Below are positions 34,927 through 48,200 of a DNA stretch of 64,000 bases, in pieces. The notes beneath the pieces are model-generated. The model made no database searches. It saw only the letters and a list, made by a program, of their open reading frames with translations, and was not told the DNA's origin. Every line of letters begins with the position of its first letter. Position 1 is the first letter of the stretch. Position numbers and translations under genes: made by a program. Source of the DNA: Cafeteria roenbergensis (taxonomy: Eukaryota > Sar > Bigyra > Bicosoecida > Cafeteriaceae); contig VLTN01000087.1 in assembly GCA_008330645.1 (NCBI GenBank), positions 1 through 64,000 on the forward strand, read 5' to 3'.

Positions 34927-35119
34927 GCTCCACGTGCTCGTGCGTCGGGGTGCCCTGGCTGGCGAGCTGCAACAGGCTGCCGGGCAGAGCCGCTCCCGAA
35001 AATGCGCGTCCGAAGCAGTCGAGGCGTGCACCGCCCGCGACAGCACTGCCTTGGCGGGCTGTCTCCGAGGCCCCGCCCGTTCCCTCCCAGCCGGCCAGTC
35101 GCAGCCTTTGCAGAGCGGC
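34927..35119. promoter_or_regulatory. Compact divergent promoter between transporter and PPIL4-like genes
   Basis: Only 193 bp separate the start codons of the minus-strand transporter and the plus-strand PPIL4-like gene, so their promoters must overlap or be shared. No specific element is recognised. Confidence 0.5.
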
Positions 35120-36830
35120 ATGTCGGTCTTGATCCAGACGACCGTTGGCGACGTCACTGTTGACCTGAACGTTGACGATTGCCCCAACGCGTGCAGAAAC
35201 TTTTTGCAGCTGTGCAAGCACAAGAGGTATAACAACTGTCTCTTCTTTAACGTGCAGCCTGGCTTCATTGCCCAAACGGGAGACCCGACGGGCACCGGCC
35301 ACGGGGGCGAGGCGTGCCGTTGGTGAGGCCAGAACCAGCCGCTGCAGCAGCTTGCGAGGCGCGGGTTGGCTTGTACCCCCGGCGACCATGAGACTGGCCG
35401 CCCCCCATGATCGCTAGAACGTGTCTACGCAGGGTAGGTCACGCGCCTGTCCCCGGGAGAGCGCACAAGATCGCCGGTGACGCGCCTCCAGGCCTCGATC
35501 ACACGCAGCGCGGAACTGTGAGCATGGCCGGGCCGTCGGCCGGCTCAGCGCGCTTCCGCGGGCCGGAAGTCGGATCCCAATTCTTCATCACCCTCTCTGA
35601 CGGTCCACACGCGTCACTAGACGGCCTCCACACTCCAATTGGCCAGGTTGTGGAGGGGCTCGAGACGCTGGACAGGCTGGACGAGGCGTTCGCAGACGCA
35701 GCCGGGAGGCCGCTGGTGGACATCCGGATCGCGCACACAGTTGTGCTGGATGACCCACTGGGGAGCCCCGTTGCGGCGCCCCCGGCTCCCGCCAGCCCGC
35801 CTCCCGGACGCCCGGTAGCCGAGTCAGTGCCAGAGCGACTCAGGGCCACTTGCGGCGGTCCTGGCGAAACGGCAGCGGCTGGTGCAGCCGCTGCGGACGA
35901 CCAGGCTGCGGCGGTGGCGCAGCGCGAGAGACTGGCGGACGAGGAGACAAAGTCCCGAGCCGTCGTGCTCGAAATGGTGGGGGACCTTCCTGACGCCGAT
36001 GCCGCTCCGCCAGACAATGTCCTGTTCGTTTGCAAGCTGAACCCCGTGACAAAGTGAGGGTGCCTTCGCAGGGTCCGAGCGTTGCTTCGCTGAGCAGCGT
36101 CTGGCTGCGCGCCCGGGTCGGGCTGGGATCAGCGGTGGCTGCGCCCCGCAGCGGCCGGTGGCCGCATCATCTCGCTCCACGTTCACGGGCTCGCTCGCCT
36201 CCCTGCCGCTGCCCCGGTTGCAGGTCGGCAGACTTGGAGATGATCTTCAGTAGGTTTGGCCGCGTGCAGTCCTGCGAAATTCTCAAGGACTCAGAGTCGG
36301 GCGAAAGCTTGTGCTACGCGTTCGTGGAGTTCGCGACGAAGCAGGCATGCGAGGAAGCCTTCTTCAAGATGAACAACGTCATGATCGACAACCGGAGAAT
36401 CAAAGTGGACTTTTCGCAGTCGGTTGCGCGCTTGTGGGCCCAGTCTCGCCGTGGCGGCGCGATGCCCCGGATGGCAGCGGCGCGAGCCGGCTCGTCGCTG
36501 TCGCAGAAAGGTCGGATTGGCGGTCAAGTTGTGGATTTGCGCATCAAGAGCAGCGCGCTGGGTTCACGAGCCGGGGCAGCAGCAATTTCGGCACGCCTCG
36601 CGCCCCCAGCCCGAGCGGGGCCTCCAACGCGCGCAGCAGCTGACGAGCACGGTGAAGGTCCGGTTGACATCTCGAAGGCCATTGCCGCAGCCAGAGCGGC
36701 AGCGGGAAAACTCGCCGACCGCCGCGGCGGCCGTGAGAGCCAAGACTGCTGGGCAGCTGCGCCCCCCATGCGTGGCACTGATGAGGATCGGGTTCTTGCA
36801 GGCCGCCATGCCGGCCCCAGGGACGCGTGA
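35120..36830 (+). CDS. PPIL4: PPIL4-like nuclear cyclophilin with RNA-recognition motif, three exons
   Basis: This is a spliceosome-associated cyclophilin-RRM protein. Predicted exons are 35120-35322, 35433-36053 and 36224-36830, with introns of 110 and 170 bp (both donors GTGAGG). The sum, 1,431 nt, is exactly 476 codons plus stop. The cyclophilin part begins [16 protein letters not shown], with [12 protein letters not shown] and [18 protein letters not shown] and [14 protein letters not shown]. The usual catalytic Arg before PGF is Asn, as I recall for PPIL4. The stretch that normally reads FG.LYG is poorly conserved here. After a Pro/Ala linker comes the conserved [25 protein letters not shown] that opens the RRM, with RNP-like CYAFVEF and VDFSQSVA closing it. 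The C-terminal tail is Arg/Ala-rich and short compared with animal PPIL4. Exon 1 to exon 2 joins as EACRW-VGHAP, with the right length between conserved blocks. Confidence 0.92.
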
Positions 36831-36977
36831 GCGGGCTTGTGGCGAGCCGTTTTCAGCACTTGTTCAACTTGCCGATTGCAGAGCCGATCCTGGCTCCGCC
36901 GCACAGACCGCCGCACACACCAGCGGACGGGTGCTACACAGCTCCAAACACTGGAAGCCAGCCTCTGGCAGCAGATC

Positions 36978-39296
36978 ATGGCGGCTGCTGGCGCAGCTGC
37001 AACTGCAGCGCTGGCGAGCGCCGAGGAAGCAGGAGCCACGCTGGCGGCGAGCGGGTGGGACGCCGGCCACTCCGTGCACGTGGGCTCGTACGAGCAGTGA
37101 GCCAGCGGAAAGGCTGCCAATCTGGCCTTGCGTTCGCATGTTGTCTGACTTGTGGGCTCTGGGGCGGACCAGTGACCGCGTTGAGCCGACCCTCGGCCTA
37201 GCTTGCCGCAGCAGCCACCGACCTGTCCGCGTGCGATTCCCGGTCCCCGCAGCGCGAGCTTTGGCACCAGCGATACGCTGCATAGTCTGTTTGAGGCGTC
37301 GTGCGCGCGGAGCCCGACGGCAGAGGCAGTGCTTGAAGTCGACTCCGGGGAGTCTGTGACCTTTGCGGAACTGAACGGTGAGGCGACAACAGAGAGCCGC
37401 GCGCCGCGCCCCATCCACCCGCCGGACACTGCAAACGGGGACCGCCGCCACGGTGGCGTGTGCTGTTGACTGCATTCGCTGCTCGCAGGCTTGGCGGACA
37501 ACGTCGCTCGCTGGCTCCTGGCCCGGGAAGGTGGCGGTGGAGGGACCCGAGGCGTGGTGGCGATTTTTGCTGCCAGGTCCATCCAGACCCTTGCGTGCAT
37601 CCTGGGAATCCTCAAGGCCGGCTTTGCGTACCTACCTGTTGACCCAGGCCAACCTGCTGAGCGGGCCCAGTGTCTGATCGAGGACAGCGGGGCGATGACG
37701 GTTCTGTTCGCCTCAAGCCTTTCTGCGGCAGCAGCTGCGGTCAAGCGCGAATGCCAGCGATCGGAAACGGCATGGGTCGCCCAAGACGAAGCCTGCAACA
37801 GCGACGCGCGCCACCACTTGTCTTGCGCGGCGGCTGGGAGTGCGGCAGGATCCGCTGCCGCACTGGGCTCAGCCAGACTGGCAACGCCATCAACGCAGTG
37901 GGCAGTCGGAGAAGGACCTGACCAAAAAGCGGGCGCGGCTACGCCGTCGTCGCTGGCGTACATCATCTACACCAGCGGCTCCACGGGCAAGCCCAAGGGC
38001 GTGGGGGTGGAGCACCGGTCGGCGGTGAACTACATGCGCGCGTCGGCGACGGTGTACGAGCCGCGTTCGTCCGACCGCTGGCTGCAGTTCGCGTCGTTGT
38101 CGTTCGACGCGAGCGTCGAGGAGGTGTTCGTGCCGCTGTGCAACGGCGCGACGGTGGTGCTCCGATCGTCGGAGATGACCCTGTCGGCGTCGGACTTCAT
38201 GTCGGCCTGCGAGTCTCGCGGGGTGACGGTGATGTCGTGCGCGACGGCGTTCTGGCACCAGCTGGTGGACAGCGTGACTCGCGGCGAGACGCGGGTTCCC
38301 GGAAGCGTGCGCCTGGTCGTGATCGGGGGCGAGGCCTGCAACCCGTCTCGTCTGGTTGCGTGGGAGCGCGCGTGCCCGGGGGTACCCGTGGTGAACGCGT
38401 ACGGCCCGACGGAGGCGACGGTGAGCACCCACCTGTGGCGCAGCGACGGCTCGTTGTCGGAGGGGTGCGCGTCGGTTCCCATCGGGCGCGGCCTTCCGGG
38501 CGTGCGGTCGTACGTGCTGGACCGGGAGCGTCGCACGCCGGTGCCGGTGGGGGTGGTGGGGGAGCTGTACGTCGGCGGGCTTTGCCTGGCGCGAGGCTAC
38601 CTGGGCCGCGACGACCTGACGGCAGACCGTTTCGTGCCAGACCCGTTCGCGGACGACGTGTCGCGCTCGGTGGACGGCCGCATGTACGCGACGGGCGATC
38701 TGGTGCGCATGGGCGAGGACGGCACGCTGACGTACGTGGGCCGCGCGGACGACCAGGTGAAGATCCGCGGCTTCCGCATCGAACTGGGCGAGATCGAGGA
38801 GGTGGCGCGGCGCCACGACTCCGTGCAGGACTGCGTGGTGCGCGTGGTGAAGGTGGGCGGCACCCAGCATCTGGTGGGGTACGTGGTGTGGGCGTCGGAG
38901 TCGCAGTCGACGGCGTCGCTGGCGTCACTGCGGGAGGGCATGTCGCGGTCGCTGCCATCGTACATGGTTCCGTCCGCACTGCTGGAGCTCGCGAGCATTC
39001 CCACGACGGCGCTGGGGAAGATCGACTACCGCGCTCTGCCGGTGCCGTCCGAGGAGGACTTCGTGTCGTCGGAGTCGTACGTGGCGCCGAGCACAGAGGT
39101 GGAGCAGGCGCTTGCGGATGTTTGGTCGGAGGTGCTCCAGCGGGACAAGGTGGGCGTGATGGACAGCTTCTTCGAGCTGGGCGGGGACAGCATCCTGAGT
39201 CTGCAGGTGGTGTCGCTTTGCGGCCAGCGAGGGCTGAACGTGCGGCCGAAGCTCCTGTTCGAGCACCCGACGATCCGCGCTCTGGCGCAGCAAGTG
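36978..39296 (+). other. NRPS module 1: initiation module A1-T1
   Basis: There is no condensation domain before A1, so this module should load the first residue. After about 45 residues of N-terminal leader, A1 shows [33 protein letters not shown] (the ATP-binding motif), [26 protein letters not shown] and [12 protein letters not shown] with the catalytic Lys. The first third (to about 37936) differs from the other A domains; from there to about 39292 it is nearly identical to them. T1 carries the phosphopantetheine Ser in [10 protein letters not shown] (codon 39189-39191). No E domain follows, so residue 1 should stay L. Confidence 0.93.
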
Positions 39297-42200
39297 GACG
39301 GTTGCGAATCGCTGCAGCGCCGTACCATTGTCGCGGGTTCAGGATTCGCAGCATCTTGCCTTCGTCTTTCTGCCATGCTTGGAGACGTTTCTGAGACTGC
39401 ACAGGTGCTGCCTGTGTCGTCACTCCAAGCAGCCATGCTCTTGGCTCACGCATCGGCTTGTGAGGCATCTCGTCCAGATCCGTACTTGACCCAAGACTCG
39501 GTCGTGCTGCCAGCAAGATGGAGCGCCTCGTCTCTGCGATTGGCGATGACTCGGCTCGTTGAGCGGCACTCGTTGCTGCGGGCGTCTTTCCGCCAGACAT
39601 CAAGCGGCGAGTTTGTTGCGATCGTGAACCCACCTGAGGCTGCGTCTTCGGTCGTCGAGCATGCTCTGGTCGAGTCTCTTTGCGCCGACATTGAAGAGGT
39701 GGCGGGCGCGCGGGCTGCCAAGCCGCTCGATCTTTGGCATGGGCAGAGCTTTTTCATCGACATGCTTCCGCCTCGCCCAGACGGGTCGAGGGAAGCGGCT
39801 GTCACAATTCATCACGTAGTGGTAGATGGGTGGTCTGCGAACCTCTTCTACGAAGAGCTTGCGAGCCTGTGCGATTTGCCTTCGGCCCCCCTCCCTCCTG
39901 CAGGGCGCATCGAAGGCTGGCTGGAGTGGACCATGTCCCAGTCAGAGGTTGCTGGAAAGGCAGCGTGGGAGCGGGTCTCCGGTGGCCTGCTGGCGGAGCC
40001 CTTCAAGCTGGACATCGACCGCGGAGACACGCTGGAGACCATGGCGGGCCCAAGGTCAAAGTGGGTGACGGTTCCTGGAGCTGGCCGCATTTTCAGCGCC
40101 CGCCACCTTGCTGCCAGTCGCACCTCGCTTTCGACCTTCAGCTTTGGCGCGTGGTTGCTAGCTCTTGAGGCCATGACTTCATCCGACTCCGGCGTTCGGC
40201 GAGCCGTCAGCGGGATGACTGTGGCCATTCGTCCCAGCGAGGTCGCCGATTGCGATCGCCTGCTCGGCTTGCTAATCAACACTGTTCCCGTGCCTTTCTT
40301 GTGGAATGACTCCGAGAGCGCGGGAGACGCTCTTCGACGGCTGCAAAGTGTGTGCCTTGAGGTAGCCGAGCAGGGCCACTGGGCGTGGTCGAAGATCAGG
40401 CAGTGGTGTTCGTCCCCCGATGCGGAAGCAGCTGCAGTCGAGCTGCGCAACCTTTTCGTCTTCGAAAACTACCCATCGGCAAGCGAGGAGGCAGTCCAGC
40501 GTAAGGAGCTCGTGGGTGTCACGGATGTGCCACTGACCCTGACTTGCATTCCCGGAGACGACGAGACACGCATTCAGTTGGCATGGCAGCCTGCTTTGGT
40601 TTCGGACGCTGACGCCCACCGCCTCCTTCGATTGGTGGAGGCCAACCTGGTGGAGCTAAGAAATGCCGCCGTCGCCAACGCACTTGATTCCACAGCCCTG
40701 CCTGCAATTCCAGAGCATGACCTCTCAATCCAAGCAGATGAGTTGCCGTCTCCTGCCAAGGAGAGCAGCTCCACGCTGTGGAGCCTTGTCAAGGCGGCTG
40801 TTGCGGCCAACCCGGACGCCATCGCGGTCACGGACGGGAGCGACAGCATCACCTACGCGGAGCTCGACCGCCGCTCGGCTCTGCTAGCCGCCGCGCTGCA
40901 GCGCCGAGGCGCCGGCGCTGGAGGAGTGGTGGGCGTGCTGCTGGGCCGGAGCGTGGACGCCATCGTGTCGCTGGTGTCGGTGCTGCGCTGCGGCGCGGCG
41001 TACCTGCCGCTGGACCCGGGCCAGCCAGTGAGCCGGCTGGCGTACATGGTGGAGGACAGCGGCGTGGGGGTGGTGCTTGTGAACGGCGCATCGTCCGGCC
41101 GGGCGGCGGAGTCGCTTGCGGCGATGGAGGGCGAGGGCGCGGCCGCTCGCGTGCGGGTGCTGGACGTGACGGCGCTGGGCGGAGCGGTCGGCGAGGGCGC
41201 ATCGGCAGGCGGCGCATCGGCCGCTGGCGGCGGCGCCGCGGTGGGTGAAGACGCTGGCGCGGCTACGCCGTCGTCGCTGGCGTACATCATCTACACCAGC
41301 GGCTCCACGGGCAAGCCCAAGGGCGTGGGGGTGGAGCACCGGTCGGCGGTGAACTACATGCGCGCGTCGGCGACGGTGTACGAGCCGCGTTCGTCCGACC
41401 GCTGGCTGCAGTTCGCGTCGTTGTCGTTCGACGCGAGCGTCGAGGAGGTGTTCGTGCCGCTGTGCAACGGCGCGACGGTGGTGCTCCGATCGTCGGAGAT
41501 GACCCTGTCGGCGTCGGACTTCATGTCGGCCTGCGAGTCTCGCGGGGTGACGGTGATGTCGTGCGCGACGGCGTTCTGGCACCAGCTGGTGGACAGCGTG
41601 ACTCGCGGCGAGACGCGGGTTCCCGGAAGCGTGCGCCTGGTCGTGATCGGGGGCGAGGCCTGCAACCCGTCTCGTCTGGTTGCGTGGAGCGCGCGTGCCC
41701 GGGGGTACCCGTGGTGAACGCGTACGGCCCGACGGAGGCGACGGTGAGCACCCACCTGTGGCGCAGCGACGGCTCGTTGTCGGAGGGGTGCGCGTCGGTT
41801 CCCATCGGGCGCGGCCTTCCGGGCGTGCGGTCGTACGTGCTGGACCGGGAGCGTCGCACGCCGGTGCCGGTGGGGGTGGTGGGGGAGCTGTACGTCGGCG
41901 GGCTTTGCCTGGCGCGAGGCTACCTGGGCCGCGACGACCTGACGGCGGACCGTTTCGTGCCAGACCCGTTCGCGGACGACGTGTCGCGCTCGGTGGACGG
42001 CCGCATGTACGCGACGGGCGATCTGGTGCGCATGGGCGAGGACGGCACGCTGACGTACGTGGGCCGCGCGGACGACCAGGTGAAGATCCGCGGCTTCCGC
42101 ATCGAACTGGGCGAGATCGAGGAGGTGGCGCGGCGCCACGACTCCGTGCAGGACTGCGTGGTGCGCGTGGTGAAGGTGGGCGGCACCCAGCATCTGGTGG

Positions 42201-45200
42201 GGTACGTGGTGTGGGCGTCGGAGTCGCAGTCGACGGCGTCGCTGGCGTCACTGCGGGAGGGCATGTCGCGGTCGCTGCCATCGTACATGGTTCCGTCCGC
42301 ACTGCTGGAGCTCGCGAGCATTCCCACGACGGCGCTGGGAAGATCGACTACCGCGCTCTGCCGGTGCCGTCCGAGGAGGACTTCGTGTCGTCGGAGTCGT
42401 ACGTGGCGCCGAGCACAGAGGTGGAGCAGGCGCTTGCGGATGTTTGGTCGGAGGTGCTCCAGCGGGACAAGGTGGGCGTGATGGACAGCTTCTTCGAGCT
42501 GGGCGGGGACAGCATCCTGAGTCTGCAGGTGGTGTCGCTTTGCGGCCAGCGAGGGCTGAACGTGCGGCCGAAGCTCCTGTTCGAGCACCCGACGATCCGC
42601 GCTCTGGCGCAGCACGTGGCGCTTGCATCGGCAGGCGGGGCGAGTGTCGTGGCTGCGGAGCAGGGGACGGTGAGCGGCGAGGTGCCGCTGACACCGATCC
42701 AGCGCTGGTTCTTCAGTCAGCCGCTTGTGAACCGGGACCACTTCAACATGTCTTACAGCCTGTGGCTCGATGACTGCGTGACGCACGACCAGCTTGGGCG
42801 CAGCCTGGAGGCGCTGGCACTGTTCCACGACGCGATGGGGCTGCGCTTCGACGCTTCCGAAGAAGCTGCATCGATTCGCGTGGTTCAGCGCTGTGTTGGG
42901 GCGGAGCAGCGCCCGGGCAGCATTTCACTGTCTGTGGCCAGCGTGGATGGCCTGGGGGAGGACGAGGCCGTCGCGATCGACCGCATCGCAACGTCAGCGA
43001 GCGCGTCTCTTGACATTTCGCGGGGCCCGATTGCGAGCGCTGTGGTCGTGAGCGGTGGCGCTTCACCCGCTTCTCGCGCAGGCCGGTCTCGTCGGGTTGT
43101 ACTGGCGGTCCACCACTTGGTGGTGGATGGTGTGTCTTGGCGTGTACTGCTGCGAGACCTGGACTCGCTGCTTCAGGGCCTGCAGAGGTCAGGCCCAACA
43201 CTCCCATCTGCCGCAGAGCTTGCAGCCAGTTTGGGCCGCAAGTCGTCATCGTTCCGCGAGTGGTCGGGGCGTCTCAGGGGCCATGCAGAGGGCTCTGCGA
43301 GCCTTGCTGCGGAGGCGAAATTTTGGTCGGCGCAGCTGGCGGCGCCACTGCCGACTGTGAGATGCGACAGCGACGGAGCGAACACCGAGGCGTCTGGCTC
43401 AGAGGTGCGTCTGGCCTTCGACGAGGTCACAACCGATGCGTTGCTCAAGGGCTGCCATGCTGCTTTGGGAACTCGCATCGAGGACCTGCTTCTTGCCGCT
43501 CTTGCGGCATCCCTTGGCCGCGTTCTGTCGGTGTCAGACACTCTGGTGGAGATGGAGGCTCATGGTCGCGAGGACCTGTTCGATGATATCGACCTGTCGC
43601 GCACTGTGGGCTGGTTCACGGCATCCTACCCCGTGCGGGTGCATGGGGGCGACGGCCGCGACATGGTCGCGGTGGTGAAGAGCGCGAAGCAAGCACTTCG
43701 GTCGGTTCCCAACCACGGGATCGGCTATGGCCTCCTGGCCGGGACAGGCGCCGTTCCGTCAGACGAGGGTATCGAAGTGTCGTTCAACTACCTGGGGGTG
43801 TTCGACTCTTCATCGTCAGCCACTGCAAGCGGCGCAGGCGCTGCGGGTGCAGGACGCCGCCCGCTGGTGGGCATGGAGCGAGCAAACCCGGGGCATGTGA
43901 TCGACGGGCGCAACGAGCGGGCCAGGCTGCTCGAGGTGAACGCCGAGGTTGTCGACGGCCTTCTGTCGGTAGAGCTCGGCTACAGCCGGTTCCGGCACCA
44001 CCCAGACACCATGAAGGAGGTGGGACGTGCCTTTGAGCTCAGCTTGCGCAACTACCTGGGCATGTGCTCGTCTGGCGCGGCGATCGGGCGCACGCCCAGC
44101 GACTTCCCGCTGTGCGATGTGTCGCAGCCCGAGCTCGACGGCATCCTGGCGCGCCACGACCTTGCCCGCGTGGAGGACATGTACGCCCTGACGCCAATGC
44201 AGCAGGGAATGCTGTTCCACTCGGCGTACGCCGAGAGCCCGAGCGAGGATGTGTACTTTATCCAGGACTGGTTCCGCGTGTCGGGCTGCGTGGACTTGGG
44301 CGCGTTCCAGGCGGCGTGGAGCCACGTTGTGGAGCGCCACGCCATCCTGCGCACTGTGTTCGAGTGGGAGGGCCTGGCAGCGCCGGTGCAGGTGGTGCTC
44401 AAGGACGCGGGTCTCGAGTGCGCGCGAGAGCGACTTGCGAGGGCTTGGTGAGGCCGAGCAGGCAGCTGCGCTGCGTCGTGCGTCGGTCGAGGACCGCGAG
44501 CGCGGTTTCGACCTCCGCAGCCGGCCGCCGCTGCGCATGCACGGGTTCCGTGTTTCGGACGGCGAGGCACGTGTGCTGCTGAGCGTGCACCACGTGCTCG
44601 TGGACGGCTGGAGCAACTCCATCATCGCGGGCGAGGTCCACGATGTCTACGCGGCGCTGGTGTCCGGCGGGAGCCCTCCGAGGCGGGCACCGGTGCGTTG
44701 CCCGTACTCTGGCTACGTGCAGTGGCTCCGTGGTCAGTCGCTGTCCGATGCAGAGGACTTCTGGCGGGGTCAGCTGCAGGGTTTGGAGTCCCCGACCCCG
44801 CTTCCGTTCCGCTCGCTGTCGGAGGGTAGAGAGGGCGCTGCTGTGCCCATGGGAGGGTACCACACGCTTGAGGCAACTGTGCGCATTCCAGGCGCCTCAG
44901 ACCTGCGCCGTTCCGGGCTGACACTGAACACGCTCGTTTGCTCGTCATGGTCGTTGCTGCTGTGGCAGTACACTGGCGAGCCAGACGTGCTGTTCGGCGT
45001 CACCGTGGCGGGCCGCCCGGCGTCGCTGAAGCACGTGGACGAGGCGGTTGGCCTGTTCATCAACACCGTGGCCTTGCGGGTCCCCATCCCGAGCATGCCG
45101 CCGGCAGTGACCAGCGGCAGCTCCACGCGCGGTTCAGGGTGCGGGGCGTGGCTAGCGGAGGTGCAGAGCCGGCTTAGCTCAGTGCGCGAGTTCGAGCACA

Positions 45201-48200
45201 CGCCGCTGAGTCGCTTGCAGGGGTGGTCTGACATGGGCTCGGAAGGATCCTTGTTCCATACGCTGGTGGTCTTTGAGAACTATCCTGCCGAGGATCATCC
45301 GAGCACGTCCTTTTCCATTGCGTATGCCGACAGCGACGAGAAGGAGCGAACGAACTTCCCCGTGGTGCTGACGGTGGTGCCACACCCTTCTGGCGACTCG
45401 CTCGAGATGGAGCTCGGTTTCTACGACGGCAGGGTGAGCGCCGCTCAGGCTGGTCGCCTGCTGGACCATCTCTCAGGACTGATCCAGGGGCTTGCTGGCG
45501 CGGCGCCGAGCTCAAGTCGGGAGTCTCTTGCAGATGTGGTCGTTTCAGCGTCGCGTGGCTGCGCTGGCGGGCAGTCAGTGCATTGGGCCGGAGCGCCAAG
45601 CAGCCGCGACAGTGCCGACGAAACGCTGTGGATCCTTGTCAAGGCGGCTGTTGCGGCCAACCCGGACGCCATCGCGGTCACGGACGGGAGCGACAGCATC
45701 ACCTACGCGGAGCTCGACCGCCGCTCGGCTCTGCTGGCCGCCGCGCTGCAGCGCCGAGGCGCCGGCGCTGGAGGAGTGGTGGGCGTGCTGCTGGGCCGGA
45801 GCGTGGACGCCATCGTGTCGCTGGTGTCGGTGCTGCGCTGCGGCGCGGCGTACCTGCCGCTGGACCCGGGCCAGCCAGTGAGCCGGCTGGCGTACATGGT
45901 GGAGGACAGCGGCGTGGGGGTGGTGCTTGTGAACGGTGCATCGTCCGGCCGGGCGGCGGAGTCGCTTGCGGCGATGGAGGGCGAGGGCGCGGCCGCTCGC
46001 GTGCGGGTGCTGGACGTGACGGCGCTGGGCGGAGCGGTCGGCGAGGGCGCATCGGCAGGCGGCGCATCGGCCGCTGGCGGCGGCGCCGCGGTGGGTGAAG
46101 ACGCTGGCGCGGCTACGCCGTCGTCGCTGGCGTACATCATCTACACCAGCGGCTCCACGGGCAAGCCCAAGGGCGTGGGGGTGGAGCACCGGTCGGCGGT
46201 GAACTACATGCGCGCGTCGGCGACGGTGTACGAGCCGCGTTCGTCCGACCGCTGGCTGCAGTTCGCGTCGTTGTCGTTCGACGCGAGCGTCGAGGAGGTG
46301 TTCGTGCCGCTGTGCAACGGCGCGACGGTGGTGCTCCGATCGTCGGAGATGACCCTGTCGGCGTCGGACTTCATGTCGGCCTGCGAGTCTCGCGGGGTGA
46401 CGGTGATGTCGTGCGCGACGGCGTTCTGGCACCAGCTGGTGGACAGCGTGACTCGCGGCGAGACGCGGGTTCCCGGAAGCGTGCGCCTGGTCGTGATCGG
46501 GGGCGAGGCTTGCAACCCGTCTCGTCTGGTTGCGTGGGAGCGCGCGTGCCCGGGGGGTACCCGTGGTGAACGCGTACGGCCCGACGGAGGCGACGGTGAG
46601 CACCCACCTGTGGCGCAGCGACGGCTCGTTGTCGGAGGGGTGCGCGTCGGTTCCCATCGGGCGCGGCCTTCCGGGCGTGCGGTCGTACGTGCTGGACCGG
46701 GAGCGTCGCACGCCGGTGCCGGTGGGGGTGGTGGGGAGCTGTACGTCGGCGGGCTTTGCCTGGCGCGAGGCTACCTGGGCCGCGACGACCTGACGGCAGA
46801 CCGTTTCGTGCCAGACCCGTTCGCGGACGACGTGTCGCGCTCGGTGGACGGCCGCATGTACGCGACGGGCGATCTGGTGCGCATGGGCGAGGACGGCACG
46901 CTGACGTACGTGGGCCGCGCGGACGACCAGGTGAAGATCCGCGGCTTCCGCATCGAGCTGGGCGAGATCGAGGAGGTGGCGCGGCGCCACGACTCCGTGC
47001 AGGACTGCGTGGTGCGCGTGGTGAAGGTGGGCGGCACCCAGCATCTGGTGGGGTACGTGATGTGGGCGTCGGAGTCGCAGTCGACGGCGTCGCTGGCGTC
47101 ACTGCGGGAGGGCATGTCGCGGTCGCTGCCATCGTACATGGTTCCGTCCGCACTGCTGGAGCTCGCGAGCATTCCCACGACGGCGCTGGGGAAGATCGAT
47201 TACCGCGCTCTGCCGGTGCCGTCCGAGGAGGACTTCGTGTCGTCGGAGTCGTACGTGGCGCCGAGCACAGAGGTGGAGCAGGCGCTTGCGGATGTTTGGT
47301 CGGAGGTGCTCCAGCGGGACAAGGTGGGCGTGATGGACAGCTTCTTCGAGCTGGGCGGGGACAGCATCCTGAGTCTGCAGGTGGTGTCGCTTTGCGGCCA
47401 GCGAGGGCTGAACGTGCGGCCGAAGCTCCTGTTCGAGCACCCGACGATCCGCGCTCTGGCGCAGCACGTGGCGCTTGCATCGGCAGGCGGGGCGAGTGTC
47501 GTGGCTGCGGAGCAGGGGACGGTGAGCGGCGAGGTGCCGCTGACACCGATCCAGCGCTGGTTCTTCAGTCAGCCGCTTGTGAACCGGGACCACTTCAACA
47601 TGTCTTACAGCCTGTGGCTCGATGACTGCGTGACGCACGACCAGCTTGGGCGCAGCCTGGAGGCGCTGGCACTGTTCCACGACGCGATGGGGCTGCGCTT
47701 CGACGCTTCCGAAGAAGCTGCATCGATTCGCGTGGTTCAGCGCTGTGTTGGGGCGGAGCAGCGCCCGGGCAGCATTTCACTGTCTGTGGCCAGCGTGGAT
47801 GGCCTGGGGGAGGACGAGGCCGTCGCGATCGACCGCATCGCAACGTCAGCGAGCGCGTCTCTTGACATTTCGCGGGGCCCGATTGCGAGCGCTGTGGTCG
47901 TGAGCGGTGGCGCTTCACCCGCTTCTCGCGCAGGCCGGTCTCGTCGGGTTGTACTGGCGGTCCACCACTTGGTGGTGGATGGTGTGTCTTGGCGTGTACT
48001 GCTGCGAGACCTGGACTCGCTGCTTCAGGGCCTGCAAAGGTCAGGCCCAACACTCCCATCTGCCACAGAGCTTGCAGCCAGTTTGGGCCGCAAGTCGTCA
48101 TCGTTCCGCGAGTGGTCGGGGCGTCTCAGGGGCCATGCAGAGGGCTCTGCGAGCCTTGCTGCGGAGGCGAAATTTTGGTCGGCGCAGCTGGCGGCGCCAC

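Noticed and set aside
33375-36830. Transporter and PPIL4-like gene as parts of an NRPS biosynthetic cluster
   Set aside because: The transporter belongs to a housekeeping sugar-phosphate family and PPIL4 is a splicing factor; proximity alone is weak evidence of a cluster in this genome.
45169-45203. tRNA-like A-box and B-box pieces (GGCTTAGCTCAG, GAGTTCGAGCAC)
   Set aside because: They lie inside the coding frame of C3 and again in C4 near 50020, are too close together for a tRNA, and no cloverleaf can be formed.
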